Below, in pieces: positions 7,925 to 15,091 of a stretch of DNA of 57,040 bases. The DNA comes from Chloroflexota bacterium (GTDB lineage: Bacteria > Chloroflexota > Anaerolineae > UBA4142): NCBI GenBank assembly GCA_016208315.1, contig JACQYF010000210.1, positions 1-57,040 on the forward strand. The letters run 5' to 3'. The translations under genes were made by a program, and so were the position numbers. The notes beneath the pieces are model-generated. The model saw only the letters and a list, made by a program, of their open reading frames with translations, was not told the origin of the DNA and searched no databases. Each line of letters begins with the position of its first letter. Positions within the stretch are counted from its first letter, which is position 1.

Positions 7925-8554
7925 ATGAATGTCCAAACGGCATACACAAGCTGGTCGGCGACCTATGACTCGGATCGTAATCTCACACGCGACCTTGATC
8001 AAGAGGTCACCCGGCAGACGTTTGCAAATTTGCGTTTTGAATCAATTCTGGAGATCGGCTGTGGGACGGGTAAGAACACGGCGCTTTACCGCCAAATCGC
8101 CCAACGGGTTCTCGCTCTCGATTTTTCCGAGGCGATGATCGCGCGGGCGAAGGAGAAAGTTCAAGCAGGTAACGTGACGTTTGCAGTCGCCGACATCACC
8201 AAACTGTGGCCGTGTCGGGATCGGTCCGCCGATCTGGTGGCCTGCGATCTCGTGCTCGAACACATTGAGCACCTCGATCCAATCTTCGCGCAGGCATTCG
8301 GCTGCTTAATTCCAGGGGGACGCTTTTTCGTTTGCGAGCTGCATCCGTTCAAGCAGTATCAGGGCAAGAAGGCCAAGTTCCAGCGCGCAGAACAGGCTAT
8401 CGAAGTTCCGGCGTTCGTCCATCACGTCTCGGATTTCGTTCACGCCGCCGAGACAAATCAGATGGCCCTAAAGCGCCTACGGGAGTGGTGGCACGTCGAA
8501 GACAGGAACGCGCTGCCGCGCCTCGTATCGTTCCTGTTTGAGAAACCAATTTAG
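7925..8554 (+). CDS. Class I SAM-dependent methyltransferase
   Basis: 209 residues with a Methyltransf_11-like core: ILEIGCGTGKNTALY (SAM-binding motif I, about residues 41-55), VLALDFSEAMIARAKEK (motif II), DLVACDLVLEHIEHL and LIPGGRFFVCELHP (motif IV region). The acceptor is unknown. It begins 1 nt after the epimerase stop and overlaps the end of the convergent CGNR gene by 4 bp. Confidence 0.88.
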   Translation: MNVQTAYTSWSATYDSDRNLTRDLDQEVTRQTFANLRFESILEIGCGTGKNTALYRQIAQRVLALDFSEAMIARAKEKVQAGNVTFAVADITKLWPCRDRSADLVACDLVLEHIEHLDPIFAQAFGCLIPGGRFFVCELHPFKQYQGKKAKFQRAEQAIEVPAFVHHVSDFVHAAETNQMALKRLREWWHVEDRNALPRLVSFLFEKPI

Positions 8555-9198
8555 CGCCGCGTCCGCTTGGGCGTCGCACGCTTGCGCGCGTTAAAGCGCT
8601 GGACCTTGGCGCGGTTGCCGCAATCGCTCATACTGCACCAGCGCCGGCTGTGGTTCTTGCTGACATCCACGAACAACCACCCGCACGTCTCGCCACTGCA
8701 TTCCCGCACCTGCGCGAGTTTATCCGCAGTGAGCAAGTCGGCGGCCGAACGCGCAATCGGCCAGAGCATTAGGTCGAGCGCACCGGTCGCTGTGGTCCAA
8801 TCCCATCGAAACGCGTTTTCAGCTGAGACGATCTGCTGATGCGCGAGCGCCTCGGCCAAGTGCGCGTTGAGCAAATCCATATCTACCGTTTTCGGCTTGG
8901 CGTCCGCGGCGATGGCCGAAAAGATGCGGTACAGCGCCTCGCGCAGCGCAATGGCGCGCACGCGGGTTTGCTCCGCTTCCGCGGGGCGGCGAGCCGCTTC
9001 CTGCAACAGTTGGCGCGCGGCGCGCGGCGCGATGAGGCCGGTATGTTCGCTCCACGCCACTAACGCCGCGTAACTCGTGAGATACTCGTCCGGTTGGGCC
9101 GCATTATGGTCGCCCACCGTGTTGACGAAATCCAGGCACACCGCGCCCCCGACCAAGTCGAGTGTTCCGGCTCGTTCCTCGCCGTTCTCTTTTATCAT
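8551..9198 (-). CDS. CGNR zinc-finger / ABATE-domain regulator
   Basis: 215 residues. The N-terminal ABATE domain begins with LVGGAVCLDFVNTVGDH, which is characteristic. The C-terminal treble-clef zinc finger has four cysteines in the order ECSGETCGWLFVD, WCSMSDCGNR, ending with the CGNR signature and a basic tail that probably contacts DNA. The family is annotated as stress-induced transcriptional regulators. Start ATG at 9198 has AAGG close upstream. It is convergent with the methyltransferase gene. Confidence 0.9.
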   Translation of the reverse strand: MIKENGEERAGTLDLVGGAVCLDFVNTVGDHNAAQPDEYLTSYAALVAWSEHTGLIAPRAARQLLQEAARRPAEAEQTRVRAIALREALYRIFSAIAADAKPKTVDMDLLNAHLAEALAHQQIVSAENAFRWDWTTATGALDLMLWPIARSAADLLTADKLAQVRECSGETCGWLFVDVSKNHSRRWCSMSDCGNRAKVQRFNARKRATPKRTRR

Positions 9199-9215
9199 GA
9201 CCTTCCAATCGCGAC

Positions 9216-9244
9216 TTGACAGCGCATTGCCGATACCCTATACT
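9216..9244 (+). promoter_or_regulatory. Consensus promoter reading toward the DinB-like gene
   Basis: TTGACA (9216-9221) and TATACT (9239-9244), 17 bp apart on the plus strand. The predicted transcript leader of about 155 nt includes the hairpin repeat at 9307-9382. Confidence 0.65.
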
Positions 9245-9306
9245 GTAACCGTCAAAACAATTATAGCGGGTTAAGCGTGGCCCGTCAAGCGCGCAGACTG
9301 GGGATT

Positions 9307-9382
9307 GTCATCCTGAGCCGTTCTTGCGAACGATCTCACGCCGCGCCGCGGCAGATGCTTCGCAAAAGCGGCTCAGCATGAC
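9307..9382. repeat. Hairpin intergenic repeat (GTCATnCTGAGCCG family)
   Basis: Arms of 24 nt, GTCATCCTGAGCCGTTCTTG-type and its complement GCGGCTCAGCATGAC-type, match at about 20 positions by hand count and enclose a 28-nt GC-rich loop. Related CTGAGC-rich pieces lie at 37984-38250 and 40975-41032. Confidence 0.8.
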
Positions 9383-9406
9383 ACAGCCGTACAATGGAGG
9401 GTTTCC

Positions 9407-9907
9407 ATGTCGAGTGAGGCAACTAAAATCGAACTGATCGAGGCGCTGAAGAAGGAACGCGCGCGGTGGGAGGCGCTGCTCGCCGAAGTGGGTGAGGCGC
9501 GGATGGAGCGCGGCGGGGTGACCGGCGATTGGGCGGTCAAGGACCTTATCGGGCATTTGACCGCGTGGGAGAGCCGCCCGGTAGCGTGGTTCCGCGCCGT
9601 TCGCGCGGGAATCGCCCCGGAGCCGCCGCGCTGGGACCGGCAGTTGGACGAGACCCAAGTCAACGCCTGGATCTTTGAATCGAATCGCCGCCGCCCGCTG
9701 AGCGAGTTGCTGGCGGAATCCCGAGCGACTTTTGAGCAGCTCTTGAACCTGGTCGAAGCAACGTCCGAAGAAGAGCTGACCTCTCACGACCGATTCGCCT
9801 GGCTGAACGGCAGTTCTTTGCGCGAGGTGATTGCCGGTAACACCTACGAGCACTATCAAGAACACGCGCAGCAAATTCGCGCTTGGTTAGCGCAGCAGTC
9901 GGCGTGA
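9407..9907 (+). CDS. ClbS/DfsB-family (DinB-like) four-helix protein
   Basis: 166 residues with the ClbS/DfsB (DUF1706) pattern: LIEALKKERARWEALLAEVG, then GDWAVKDLIGHLTAWESRPV, a middle acidic segment, and a final helix with NTYEHYQEHAQQIRAWL that supplies conserved His residues of the DinB-like fold. ClbS itself is a colibactin-resistance cyclopropane hydrolase, but this broad family is mostly uncharacterised. GGAGG lies about 8 nt before the ATG. Confidence 0.8.
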   Translation: MSSEATKIELIEALKKERARWEALLAEVGEARMERGGVTGDWAVKDLIGHLTAWESRPVAWFRAVRAGIAPEPPRWDRQLDETQVNAWIFESNRRRPLSELLAESRATFEQLLNLVEATSEEELTSHDRFAWLNGSSLREVIAGNTYEHYQEHAQQIRAWLAQQSA

Positions 9908-9914
9908 GGATAGA

Positions 9915-10304
9915 TCAAGCGCGGTTTTTTTGCAGTTTGGTGTACTGCGCGCAGTTGAAGCATTCCTCCCGCAGCTTGCCCTCGCCGACTTGGAGCGCGA
10001 GCCAACACGGCAGGTCGGGCTGCTTGTACGCGGCGCACTGCGCGCGCCGGGCCGCATCGCACTTGGTGGCCTCCCAACAGCGTTCGCTCCGCGCCGTCGC
10101 TACCGGCGGCGCGGTTTTCTTCGCCGGGTTGGGAAATGGAATGACGCGCGAATTCTCCGCGCGCCGGCCGGAGTTGGCGTCTTGCAGCTCCAACCTGTCC
10201 CTTAGCCAGTAAGCCGCCGCGAACATGACGGCCAGCGGCAGGCCGATGCGCACGACGAACATTCCGGCCACGACCAAAGCGTCAATGATGCGTTGTGCGT
10301 CCAT
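9915..10304 (-). CDS. Membrane-anchored two-CW domain protein
   Basis: 129 residues. One N-terminal membrane helix (VVAGMFVVRIGLPLAVMFAA, about residues 11-30) is followed by a linker and a cysteine-rich C-terminal domain with the pattern CWEATKC, C, PCWLAL, ECFNCAQY, which matches the two-CW domain found in small, mostly uncharacterised proteins. The cysteines could bind a metal or cluster. ATG at 10304 has GGGGAGG 7 nt upstream. It is convergent with the DinB-like gene (7 bp gap). Confidence 0.72.
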   Translation of the reverse strand: MDAQRIIDALVVAGMFVVRIGLPLAVMFAAAYWLRDRLELQDANSGRRAENSRVIPFPNPAKKTAPPVATARSERCWEATKCDAARRAQCAAYKQPDLPCWLALQVGEGKLREECFNCAQYTKLQKNRA

Positions 10305-10404
10305 GTTGTGCCTCCCCAGATGATTCGTTCGCCTTTCTGCGTTCAACATAGCACATCTCGGGGCGCATTTCCATAGAGCGGTTCAATCATCTTGTGATGA
10401 GTAC

Positions 10405-10430
10405 AAGACCCGATGCGCGCATCGGGTCTT
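10405..10430. terminator. Palindromic terminator-like hairpin
   Basis: A perfect 26-bp palindrome (AAGACCCGATGC and complement) followed by TTTC on the plus strand. It separates the two-CW gene from a flavoenzyme remnant; it may end transcription entering from either side. Confidence 0.5.
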
Positions 10431-10442
10431 TCATCCAGTCGC

Positions 10443-10538
10443 TTACAGGCCGGCGAGAAACGCTCCGGGGTCCAGCAAGCCCCCGGAGTTCCATTTTCCG
10501 CGCAGCTTTTGCATCTCAAGCGCGGTCGCCCGTACCCC
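10443..10538 (-). pseudogene. C-terminal remnant of an FAD-linked oxidase
   Basis: The minus-strand frame ends with ALEMQKLRGKWNSGGLLDP followed by GAFLAGL and a stop. This resembles the extreme C-terminus of FAD-linked oxidases (glycolate oxidase GlcE-like and relatives), where a helix is followed by DPxGxLNPG-type residues. Everything upstream is replaced by the promoter of the von Willebrand gene, so about 30 codons of a deleted gene seem to remain. The match is from memory and short. Confidence 0.38.
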
Positions 10539-10540
10539 CC

Positions 10541-10570
10541 TTGACTGATTCAAACGGAAAAGAGTATGAT
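10541..10570 (+). promoter_or_regulatory. Promoter of the von Willebrand A gene
   Basis: TTGACT (10541-10546) and TATGAT (10565-10570), 18 bp apart; predicted start near 10577. Confidence 0.6.
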
Positions 10571-10614
10571 TGGCAGCCGAATGATGAGATTTGCGGTCTG
10601 ATGAAGGAGCGCAT

Positions 10615-11655
10615 ATGCAGTTCATGTGGCCCTCAATGCTATGGACCTTGTTGATCGTGCCGTTCGTCCTGGCGGTCTACATTTGGGCGCAGCGGAGGCG
10701 ACGACGCTACGCGCTGCGTTACTCGAGTCTGTTCGTGGTCAAGGAGGCATTGACGCCAGGCCACAAGCTGCGCCGTCATATCCCCCCGGCATTCTTTCTC
10801 CTCGGCCTGACCGCGATGTTCTTTTCTCTCGCTCGCCCTCAATCGGTCGTCATCCTGCCCGAGGATACGCAGACCGTCATCTTGACCATAGATGTCTCGG
10901 GCAGCATGCGGGCGCGCGATATTACTCCCAACCGCATTGACGCGGCAAAAGCCGCGGCCCTCACGTTTATCAACGATCAAAAAGGGACGACGCGGATCGG
11001 GATCGTCGCGTTCTCGGGCACGGCCTCCATCGTCCAGGAACCGACAACCGACCGCGATGTGCTCATTACGGCAGTCAACCGGCTGACGTTGGAACGCAGC
11101 ACGGCGATCGGCAGCGGCATTCTCGTCTCCCTTAACGCGATCTTTGGCAATATTTACATGGACACATTTGGCGGCGATATTTCTCAAGCTGGGCCCGGGC
11201 CAGGCCCAAGCCCCGTGCCGCCCGGGACGTTTGCGCCTGCGACGATCATTCTCTTGACCGATGGCGCGAACGTGCAGGGACCGTCGCCGCGTGAATCCGC
11301 GCAGAAAGCGGCCGATCTTGGCGTGCGCGTGTTCACGATTGGGGTGGGCAATCCAAGCTCGTCCACCCAAACCCCGCCGAACGGCGCAAGCCCGCAAAAC
11401 AGCCAGTCCTTCGGCGGCAGCGGCCGTTTCCAGGTGGACGAGACGACGCTGCGGGCCATTGCCGAAATGACCGACGGCGAGTATTTTCTCGCGACGAATG
11501 CGGACGCGCTCAAAGAAATTTACCAAAAGCTGACGACGCAAGTGGTTCTTAGGGCGCAAAAGAGCGAGGTCACGTTCGTGGTCACGATCATCGGAGCGTG
11601 CTTGCTGCTCGCGGCGACGGCGCTTTCCATCTTCTGGTTTAGTCGAATCCCCTGA
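10615..11655 (+). CDS. Membrane von Willebrand factor A domain protein (BatA-like)
   Basis: 346 residues. Two N-terminal membrane segments (MLWTLLIVPFVLAVYIWAQ and IPPAFFLLGLTAMFFSLARP) precede a vWA domain with a complete metal-site motif DVSGSMRARD (about residue 92), IGIVAFSGTAS and LLTDGANVQG. A C-terminal membrane helix (VTFVVTIIGACLLLAATALS) closes the protein. The layout is that of BatA/BatB-type proteins, but no MoxR ATPase or other Bat gene is adjacent. A Gly-Pro-rich insertion (GPGPGPSPVPPG) sits inside the vWA domain. The ATG at 10615 has AGGAG 5 nt upstream and is preferred to a TTG at 10591. Confidence 0.85.
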   Translation: MQFMWPSMLWTLLIVPFVLAVYIWAQRRRRRYALRYSSLFVVKEALTPGHKLRRHIPPAFFLLGLTAMFFSLARPQSVVILPEDTQTVILTIDVSGSMRARDITPNRIDAAKAAALTFINDQKGTTRIGIVAFSGTASIVQEPTTDRDVLITAVNRLTLERSTAIGSGILVSLNAIFGNIYMDTFGGDISQAGPGPGPSPVPPGTFAPATIILLTDGANVQGPSPRESAQKAADLGVRVFTIGVGNPSSSTQTPPNGASPQNSQSFGGSGRFQVDETTLRAIAEMTDGEYFLATNADALKEIYQKLTTQVVLRAQKSEVTFVVTIIGACLLLAATALSIFWFSRIP

Positions 11656-11667
11656 ACGCGCAACAAT

Positions 11668-11705
11668 AAACGGGCGAGGTCTAACGAAACAGACCCCGCC
11701 CGTTT
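11668..11705. terminator. Bidirectional intrinsic terminator
   Basis: 15-bp arms (AAACGGGCGAGGTCT and complement, one mismatch) with an 8-nt loop, flanked by T-rich tracts on both strands, between two convergent genes. Confidence 0.75.
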
Positions 11706-11720
11706 CATTTACTTTGCTTG

Positions 11721-12215
11721 CTAGGCGACTGCCGCAACCGGTAGCTTGGTCGTCTTGGCGGTCACCAGTTCGCCTGTTTCGATATGATGCTTGAGGCCCG
11801 CCAGATTCTGAACCAACATCTTGCCAAGCACACGGCGCACGGCGACTGAGTCCAAGATGGCATTGATCACGCCGGGTTTCATTTGATAGTCCATTATCAC
11901 GACTACCTCCGTCCCTTGCGGCGAATCCTCCACCGACCAGGATTCGCGCAGCATCCTGATGACTGACGCAAGACCATCGGGAATCTCGAAGGTGAAACCG
12001 CGCCCCTCATCCCATTCGACGATGATTTCTTCGGTAACCTCGCCCGTCGTCGTGGTGAGCACTCGTTTTGTGCCCACACCGCGAGTAACCTCGGATGGAC
12101 AGTACGATTTCACCACGGTCGGCGCCCATTTTTCCACGCCGCCGAAATCGGCGAGCACCTGCCAAACCTTGTCGGTTGGCGCGCTGATGATGACACGCTT
12201 GATGATGTGGGACAT
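11721..12215 (-). CDS. SRPBCC (START/polyketide cyclase-like) family protein
   Basis: 164 residues with the SRPBCC helix-grip pattern: IIKRVIISAPTDKVWQVLAD, then FGGVEKWAPTVVKS, VGTKRVLTTTTGEVTEEIIV, a middle beta sheet and a long C-terminal helix (VRRVLGKMLVQNLAGLKHHI). These proteins bind hydrophobic ligands; none can be inferred. It is convergent with the von Willebrand gene across a shared terminator. Confidence 0.85.
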   Translation of the reverse strand: MSHIIKRVIISAPTDKVWQVLADFGGVEKWAPTVVKSYCPSEVTRGVGTKRVLTTTTGEVTEEIIVEWDEGRGFTFEIPDGLASVIRMLRESWSVEDSPQGTEVVVIMDYQMKPGVINAILDSVAVRRVLGKMLVQNLAGLKHHIETGELVTAKTTKLPVAAVA

Positions 12216-12328
12216 CGGTAATTGACTCCGGTCAGATTATTGGACATCAGGCGAGCCGAATCGTCTACGGTGGAGCACGACTTGGCGATGGCGCATTTCG
12301 CCGCGCCAAAGCGAGAAGAGAAAGGCGG

Positions 12329-12400
12329 ATGCTTACGACGGGTTTGTCCGTTCAATCCGGTGTTGTCCGTTGTACTCACCCCGCCGCGCGCGTGGCGGTG
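12329..12400 (+). repeat. GTCCGTTCAATCCGG-type direct repeat, left copy
   Basis: The stretch TTGTCCGTTCAATCCGGTGT continuing to about 12390 is repeated in the same orientation at 13117-13160. The two copies flank the brnT/brnA locus. Confidence 0.8.
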
Positions 12401-12439
12401 TGGGTGGGTGGATGTTGCCGCTCGTGCGTCTTTACCGCG

Positions 12440-12724
12440 CTACGGTCTGGCTTTATGCGCTTCCATGTACGCACGCAACAAGGCGTTGATGCGCGTCTGA
12501 TAGCCCTGTCCTTGTTCCTTGAACCATTCCAGTACGTCGCTATCCACGCGCAGCGTAACTTGTGCCTTTGGCGGAACAGGTTTCAAGCCACGTCGCACCA
12601 CGGCTTTGGCGAACATCTCGGGCGTGATTTCGGGCGTATCGGACAGGTCAATGTCTTTTTCTTTTAGCGCGTCGAGCTGCGCCCAGTTTGTTTGTGATTT
12701 GCTGTAAGTACGAGACTTCTTCAT
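12440..12724 (-). CDS. brnA: BrnA antitoxin (type II toxin-antitoxin)
   Basis: 94 residues. The N-terminal part is toxin-binding (SKSQTNWAQLDALKEKDIDL, SDTPEITPEMFAKAVVRRG) and the C-terminal part is a ribbon-helix-helix-like domain (QVTLRVDSDVLEWFKEQGQG, YQTRINALLRAYMEAHK), the usual BrnA/DUF4415 order. It lies directly after brnT as in other brnTA operons but overlaps it by 77 bp, far more than usual. Its role would be to neutralise BrnT and repress the operon. Confidence 0.9.
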   Translation of the reverse strand: MKKSRTYSKSQTNWAQLDALKEKDIDLSDTPEITPEMFAKAVVRRGLKPVPPKAQVTLRVDSDVLEWFKEQGQGYQTRINALLRAYMEAHKARP

Positions 12725-12971
12725 ACTTGGTGGCCTTTCTAGCCGAAATGATCCGGATTTTGTCGCCCCGTTCGGTGTGGGCTACGGCGAGCGCGCGTCC
12801 CTTGAGCAGTCCAATGGTGATGTAGCGCGTTTCATCGTAGGCGAAGCGAGTATCTTCCACCGTGACGGTGTAACCGTCGAAGAGAGGAGGCACGTCTTCG
12901 AAATCAATACCGTGTTGGCGGATATTCGCTTGCCGCTTGTCCTCGTCCCACTCGAATTTTGTGGTTGCCAT
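12648..12971 (-). CDS. brnT: BrnT toxin (RelE-fold ribonuclease)
   Basis: 107 residues of the BrnT family: KFEWDEDKRQANIRQHGIDF at the N-terminus, YITIGLLKGRALAVAHTERG in the middle and KIRIISARKATKYEE, which carries the conserved Arg/Ala-Arg-Lys residues. BrnT is usually about 90 residues; the extra C-terminal 20 residues, ending in RRAKRKRH, are read from the overlap with brnA. The start ATG at 12971 overlaps a promoter-like TACAAT on the same strand, so the transcription start must lie further upstream or the start assignment is imperfect. Confidence 0.88.
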   Translation of the reverse strand: MATTKFEWDEDKRQANIRQHGIDFEDVPPLFDGYTVTVEDTRFAYDETRYITIGLLKGRALAVAHTERGDKIRIISARKATKYEEVSYLQQITNKLGAARRAKRKRH

Positions 12972-12972
12972 T

Positions 12973-12993
12973 GTAGTTACAAAGCGTAGTTAC
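12973..12993. promoter_or_regulatory. Direct-repeat operator candidate upstream of brnT
   Basis: GTAGTTAC occurs twice, 13 bp apart (12973-12980 and 12986-12993), immediately upstream of the brnT start and within a TTGACG/TACAAT promoter-like pair. Toxin-antitoxin operons are normally repressed by their own antitoxin, so this is a reasonable BrnA site. Confidence 0.4.
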
Positions 12994-13098
12994 GTCAAGA
13001 TTGGGGTTGCGCTGCTGCACTCGAAAAGCATGACGGAGAAGGTGTGGCGCCCCGCAACGGCACGCCGAAGATGGACAACGGACAAGGGCGGATTAACC

Positions 13099-13175
13099 GG
13101 ACGCTTGAAACAGGATTTGTCCGTTCAATCCGGTGTTGTCCGTTGTACTCCCCCCGCCGCGCGCGGCGTTGCCGG
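13099..13175 (+). repeat. GTCCGTTCAATCCGG-type direct repeat, right copy
   Basis: Same sequence and orientation as 12329-12400. The two copies are 770 bp apart and bracket the toxin-antitoxin pair, consistent with a mobilised or recombined segment. Confidence 0.8.
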
Positions 13176-13214
13176 CGTGTGAGTGTTCTCTGCCGTGCGT
13201 TGGTAATGCTCACG

Positions 13215-13829
13215 TTACTGAGAGATTACCGATACTCCTTCGGGTACTTTCCCTTCAAGAAAAGCACTTCGATGCTGTTTGTTTCCTAAATCCATCTGAA
13301 AGGTCTGCCACTTCCCTGTATCGGAAACAACCGTCATATTCCATGTGCCTTTCACATTGTCGGAAAATTGCCATAGGATATGATAGCCTTCTCTGTTTGA
13401 GAACCCCTCATAATCGGCTTGAATTATTCCGCCAAGAGCATTCCATATCTTGTCCTTGATTATCTGGATAAGTTGCCAATCTTCGTTTCTGTTACCAGTG
13501 AACAGAATTTGAAAAGCGTAAACGACTTTGATATTCGGCAAATACTCGATAAGCCAGTTCGCCGCAGACTTTGGTTTCGCCTCTGTGAGTTCTTCTAGAA
13601 ATTCTTGAATTTCCGCTTCGCCAAGTGAACCTGGTTCAACAAGGTTTCTTTCGATGGTTACTAATTCCTTACCCCTTGTGCGCTTGAGCGTGATTTGACG
13701 CCAGGAGTCTGCGTCACCGTCTTCGACCATGACGCCTATTTTCAATCCTTCTCTTTGAAGCCAATCCCGAATCTGGGATACGGTAATAATATCTTTCTTT
13801 TCAGCAAGGACGCGGGTGTAATATGCCAT
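13215..13829 (-). CDS. Hypothetical protein, AT-richer than its neighbours
   Basis: 204 residues, not recognised. It begins MAYYTRVLAEKKDIITVSQI and has a helix-turn-helix-like start (SQIRDWLQREGLKIGVMVED), a helical acidic middle (EIQEFLEELTEAKPKSAANW, LIQIIKDKIWNALGGIIQAD) and a sheet-rich end (ILWQFSDNVKGTWNMTVVSD). Base composition is visibly lower in GC than all surrounding genes, and codon choice differs. Together with the adjacent toxin-antitoxin pair this suggests horizontal acquisition. No signal peptide or membrane helix is seen. Confidence 0.7.
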   Translation of the reverse strand: MAYYTRVLAEKKDIITVSQIRDWLQREGLKIGVMVEDGDADSWRQITLKRTRGKELVTIERNLVEPGSLGEAEIQEFLEELTEAKPKSAANWLIEYLPNIKVVYAFQILFTGNRNEDWQLIQIIKDKIWNALGGIIQADYEGFSNREGYHILWQFSDNVKGTWNMTVVSDTGKWQTFQMDLGNKQHRSAFLEGKVPEGVSVISQ

Positions 13830-14212
13830 TCGTTATCACCTCGCCATACCGAAACGTGCTCCTACCGCTCGCGTTGCACCGGCATGGCAGAGAACTCCTT
13901 GCTCCCCGCCCGATTGCGCGAAGCAAACAAACGGGTGCTGCTTCCCGCAAGTCCGTTGACATGAAACCACGCTTCCCCTGCCCACCCCCCCAACCAAAAA
14001 CACCCGCCGTCTGCGAAACGCATAGCAGACGACAGGTGTTCGGACCTTTCGCCGAAGGTGGCTGGCGCTCTCTGTACTCCCTTGCCGCACTGCAACCAGG
14101 TGTACGGACCTTGCCATCGCATCCTCGTGCGCGAGAATGAACCGGGAACGGGATACCCTTCAACGAGCGGTCAAGATTGTACTACCGAAGATGGACACTG
14201 TCAAAATCGTTA
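13830..14212. other. 383-bp intergenic region
   Basis: I find no convincing gene here. Several short overlapping frames occur on the minus strand but none has a ribosome-binding site or recognisable motif. The one structural feature is the hairpin at 13996-14040. The cloverleaf check for a tRNA failed. Confidence 0.6.
13996..14040 (-). terminator. Candidate terminator after the rhomboid gene
   Basis: On the minus strand, arms ACACC plus CGTCTGC pair with GCAGACG plus GGTGT around a short loop and are followed by TTTTTGG. It is about 170 bp beyond the rhomboid stop. Confidence 0.5.
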
Positions 14213-14908
14213 TCACACCGCCGGCTGCTGCCGGTGCCCGCCGCGCAGCAGCAAGCCCACTAGCGCGCCCGCGACGAAACCGCCCACGTGCGCCCAGACC
14301 GCGACGCCGCCCGTCTGCGCGGTGTCCTGGCTCAGCGCGGCGATGCCGTTAAAGAATTGCAGCACGAACCAGAACCCCAGCAGCACCAGCGCGCTCGTCT
14401 GGCCCGTCCTGAAACCGAAACTGGGAAGCAAGACGTGAACGCGCCGGTTGGGGTAGAGGACTAGGTACGCGCCCATTACGCCCGCGATTGCGCCGCTCGC
14501 GCCGATGCTCGGTACCGTGTCCGCAGGACCGCTGAGAACGATGTGCGTGAGCGATGCGACCACGCCGCAGCCAAGGTAAAAGAGAGTGTAAAGAAACGAC
14601 CCCAACGCCTCTTCGATATCATCGCCGAACACGCGCAAGTAGGCCATATTGCCGATAATGTGCAGCCAGCCGCCGTGCAGGAACATCGAAGTCAGAGGTT
14701 GGATCCACAGCGGATTCGGGCCCGGCGGCGGGATGTCCTGCCCCGTCAGAATCTCGTGCGGCACCGCGCCAAACGTTTGAATGAAACTGTCCAGGTTCGC
14801 GCCGAGGGCTAACTCGAAGAGAAAGATGACGACGTTGATTACGATGAGTCCTACCGTCACCGGGGCGAGTCCACGACCGCCCCGTTCTTCATCGCCGATT
14901 GGAAACAT
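14213..14908 (-). CDS. Rhomboid-family intramembrane serine protease
   Basis: 231 residues with about six membrane segments. The family's features are all visible: TSMFLHGGWLHIIGNM, GASGAIAGVMGAY (catalytic Ser in GxSG) and VAVWAHVGGFVAGALVGLLL (catalytic His). It cleaves membrane proteins within the bilayer; no substrate is indicated here. ATG at 14908 is preceded by AAGGAG at 6 nt. Family length is normal. Confidence 0.95.
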   Translation of the reverse strand: MFPIGDEERGGRGLAPVTVGLIVINVVIFLFELALGANLDSFIQTFGAVPHEILTGQDIPPPGPNPLWIQPLTSMFLHGGWLHIIGNMAYLRVFGDDIEEALGSFLYTLFYLGCGVVASLTHIVLSGPADTVPSIGASGAIAGVMGAYLVLYPNRRVHVLLPSFGFRTGQTSALVLLGFWFVLQFFNGIAALSQDTAQTGGVAVWAHVGGFVAGALVGLLLRGGHRQQPAV

Positions 14909-15015
14909 CTGTCGCTCCTTATCACTACAATTAACCGGATGCGCTTACTCATCCGTCTCCGTCATTTGTCTTAACGCCAAGACCTCGGAATTATCACGCG
15001 GCGCGCAAATGAAAA

Positions 15016-15052
15016 GCCCACCGAGACGTGAATCGTCACGTTCTCGGTGGGC
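15016..15052 (-). terminator. Intrinsic terminator after the beta-propeller gene
   Basis: GCCCACCGAGA arms with an internal CGTGA/TCACG stem, followed by TTTTC on the minus strand. Confidence 0.72.
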
Positions 15053-15058
15053 GCAATC

Positions 15059-15091
15059 CTAAATCTGAAATCTGAAATCTGAAATCTGAGA
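15059..15091. repeat. AAATCTGA tandem repeat
   Basis: Four copies of a CTGAAAT-type 8-9-mer immediately after the stop codon of the beta-propeller gene. Confidence 0.85.

Noticed and set aside
13836..14163. Overlapping short minus-strand ORFs before the orphan gene
   Set aside because: No ribosome-binding sites, no recognisable domains, Cys/Gly-rich composition typical of non-coding GC-rich DNA.
13830..14212. tRNA or small RNA gene in the gene-free stretch
   Set aside because: No cloverleaf could be built, and only a terminator-like hairpin is evident.
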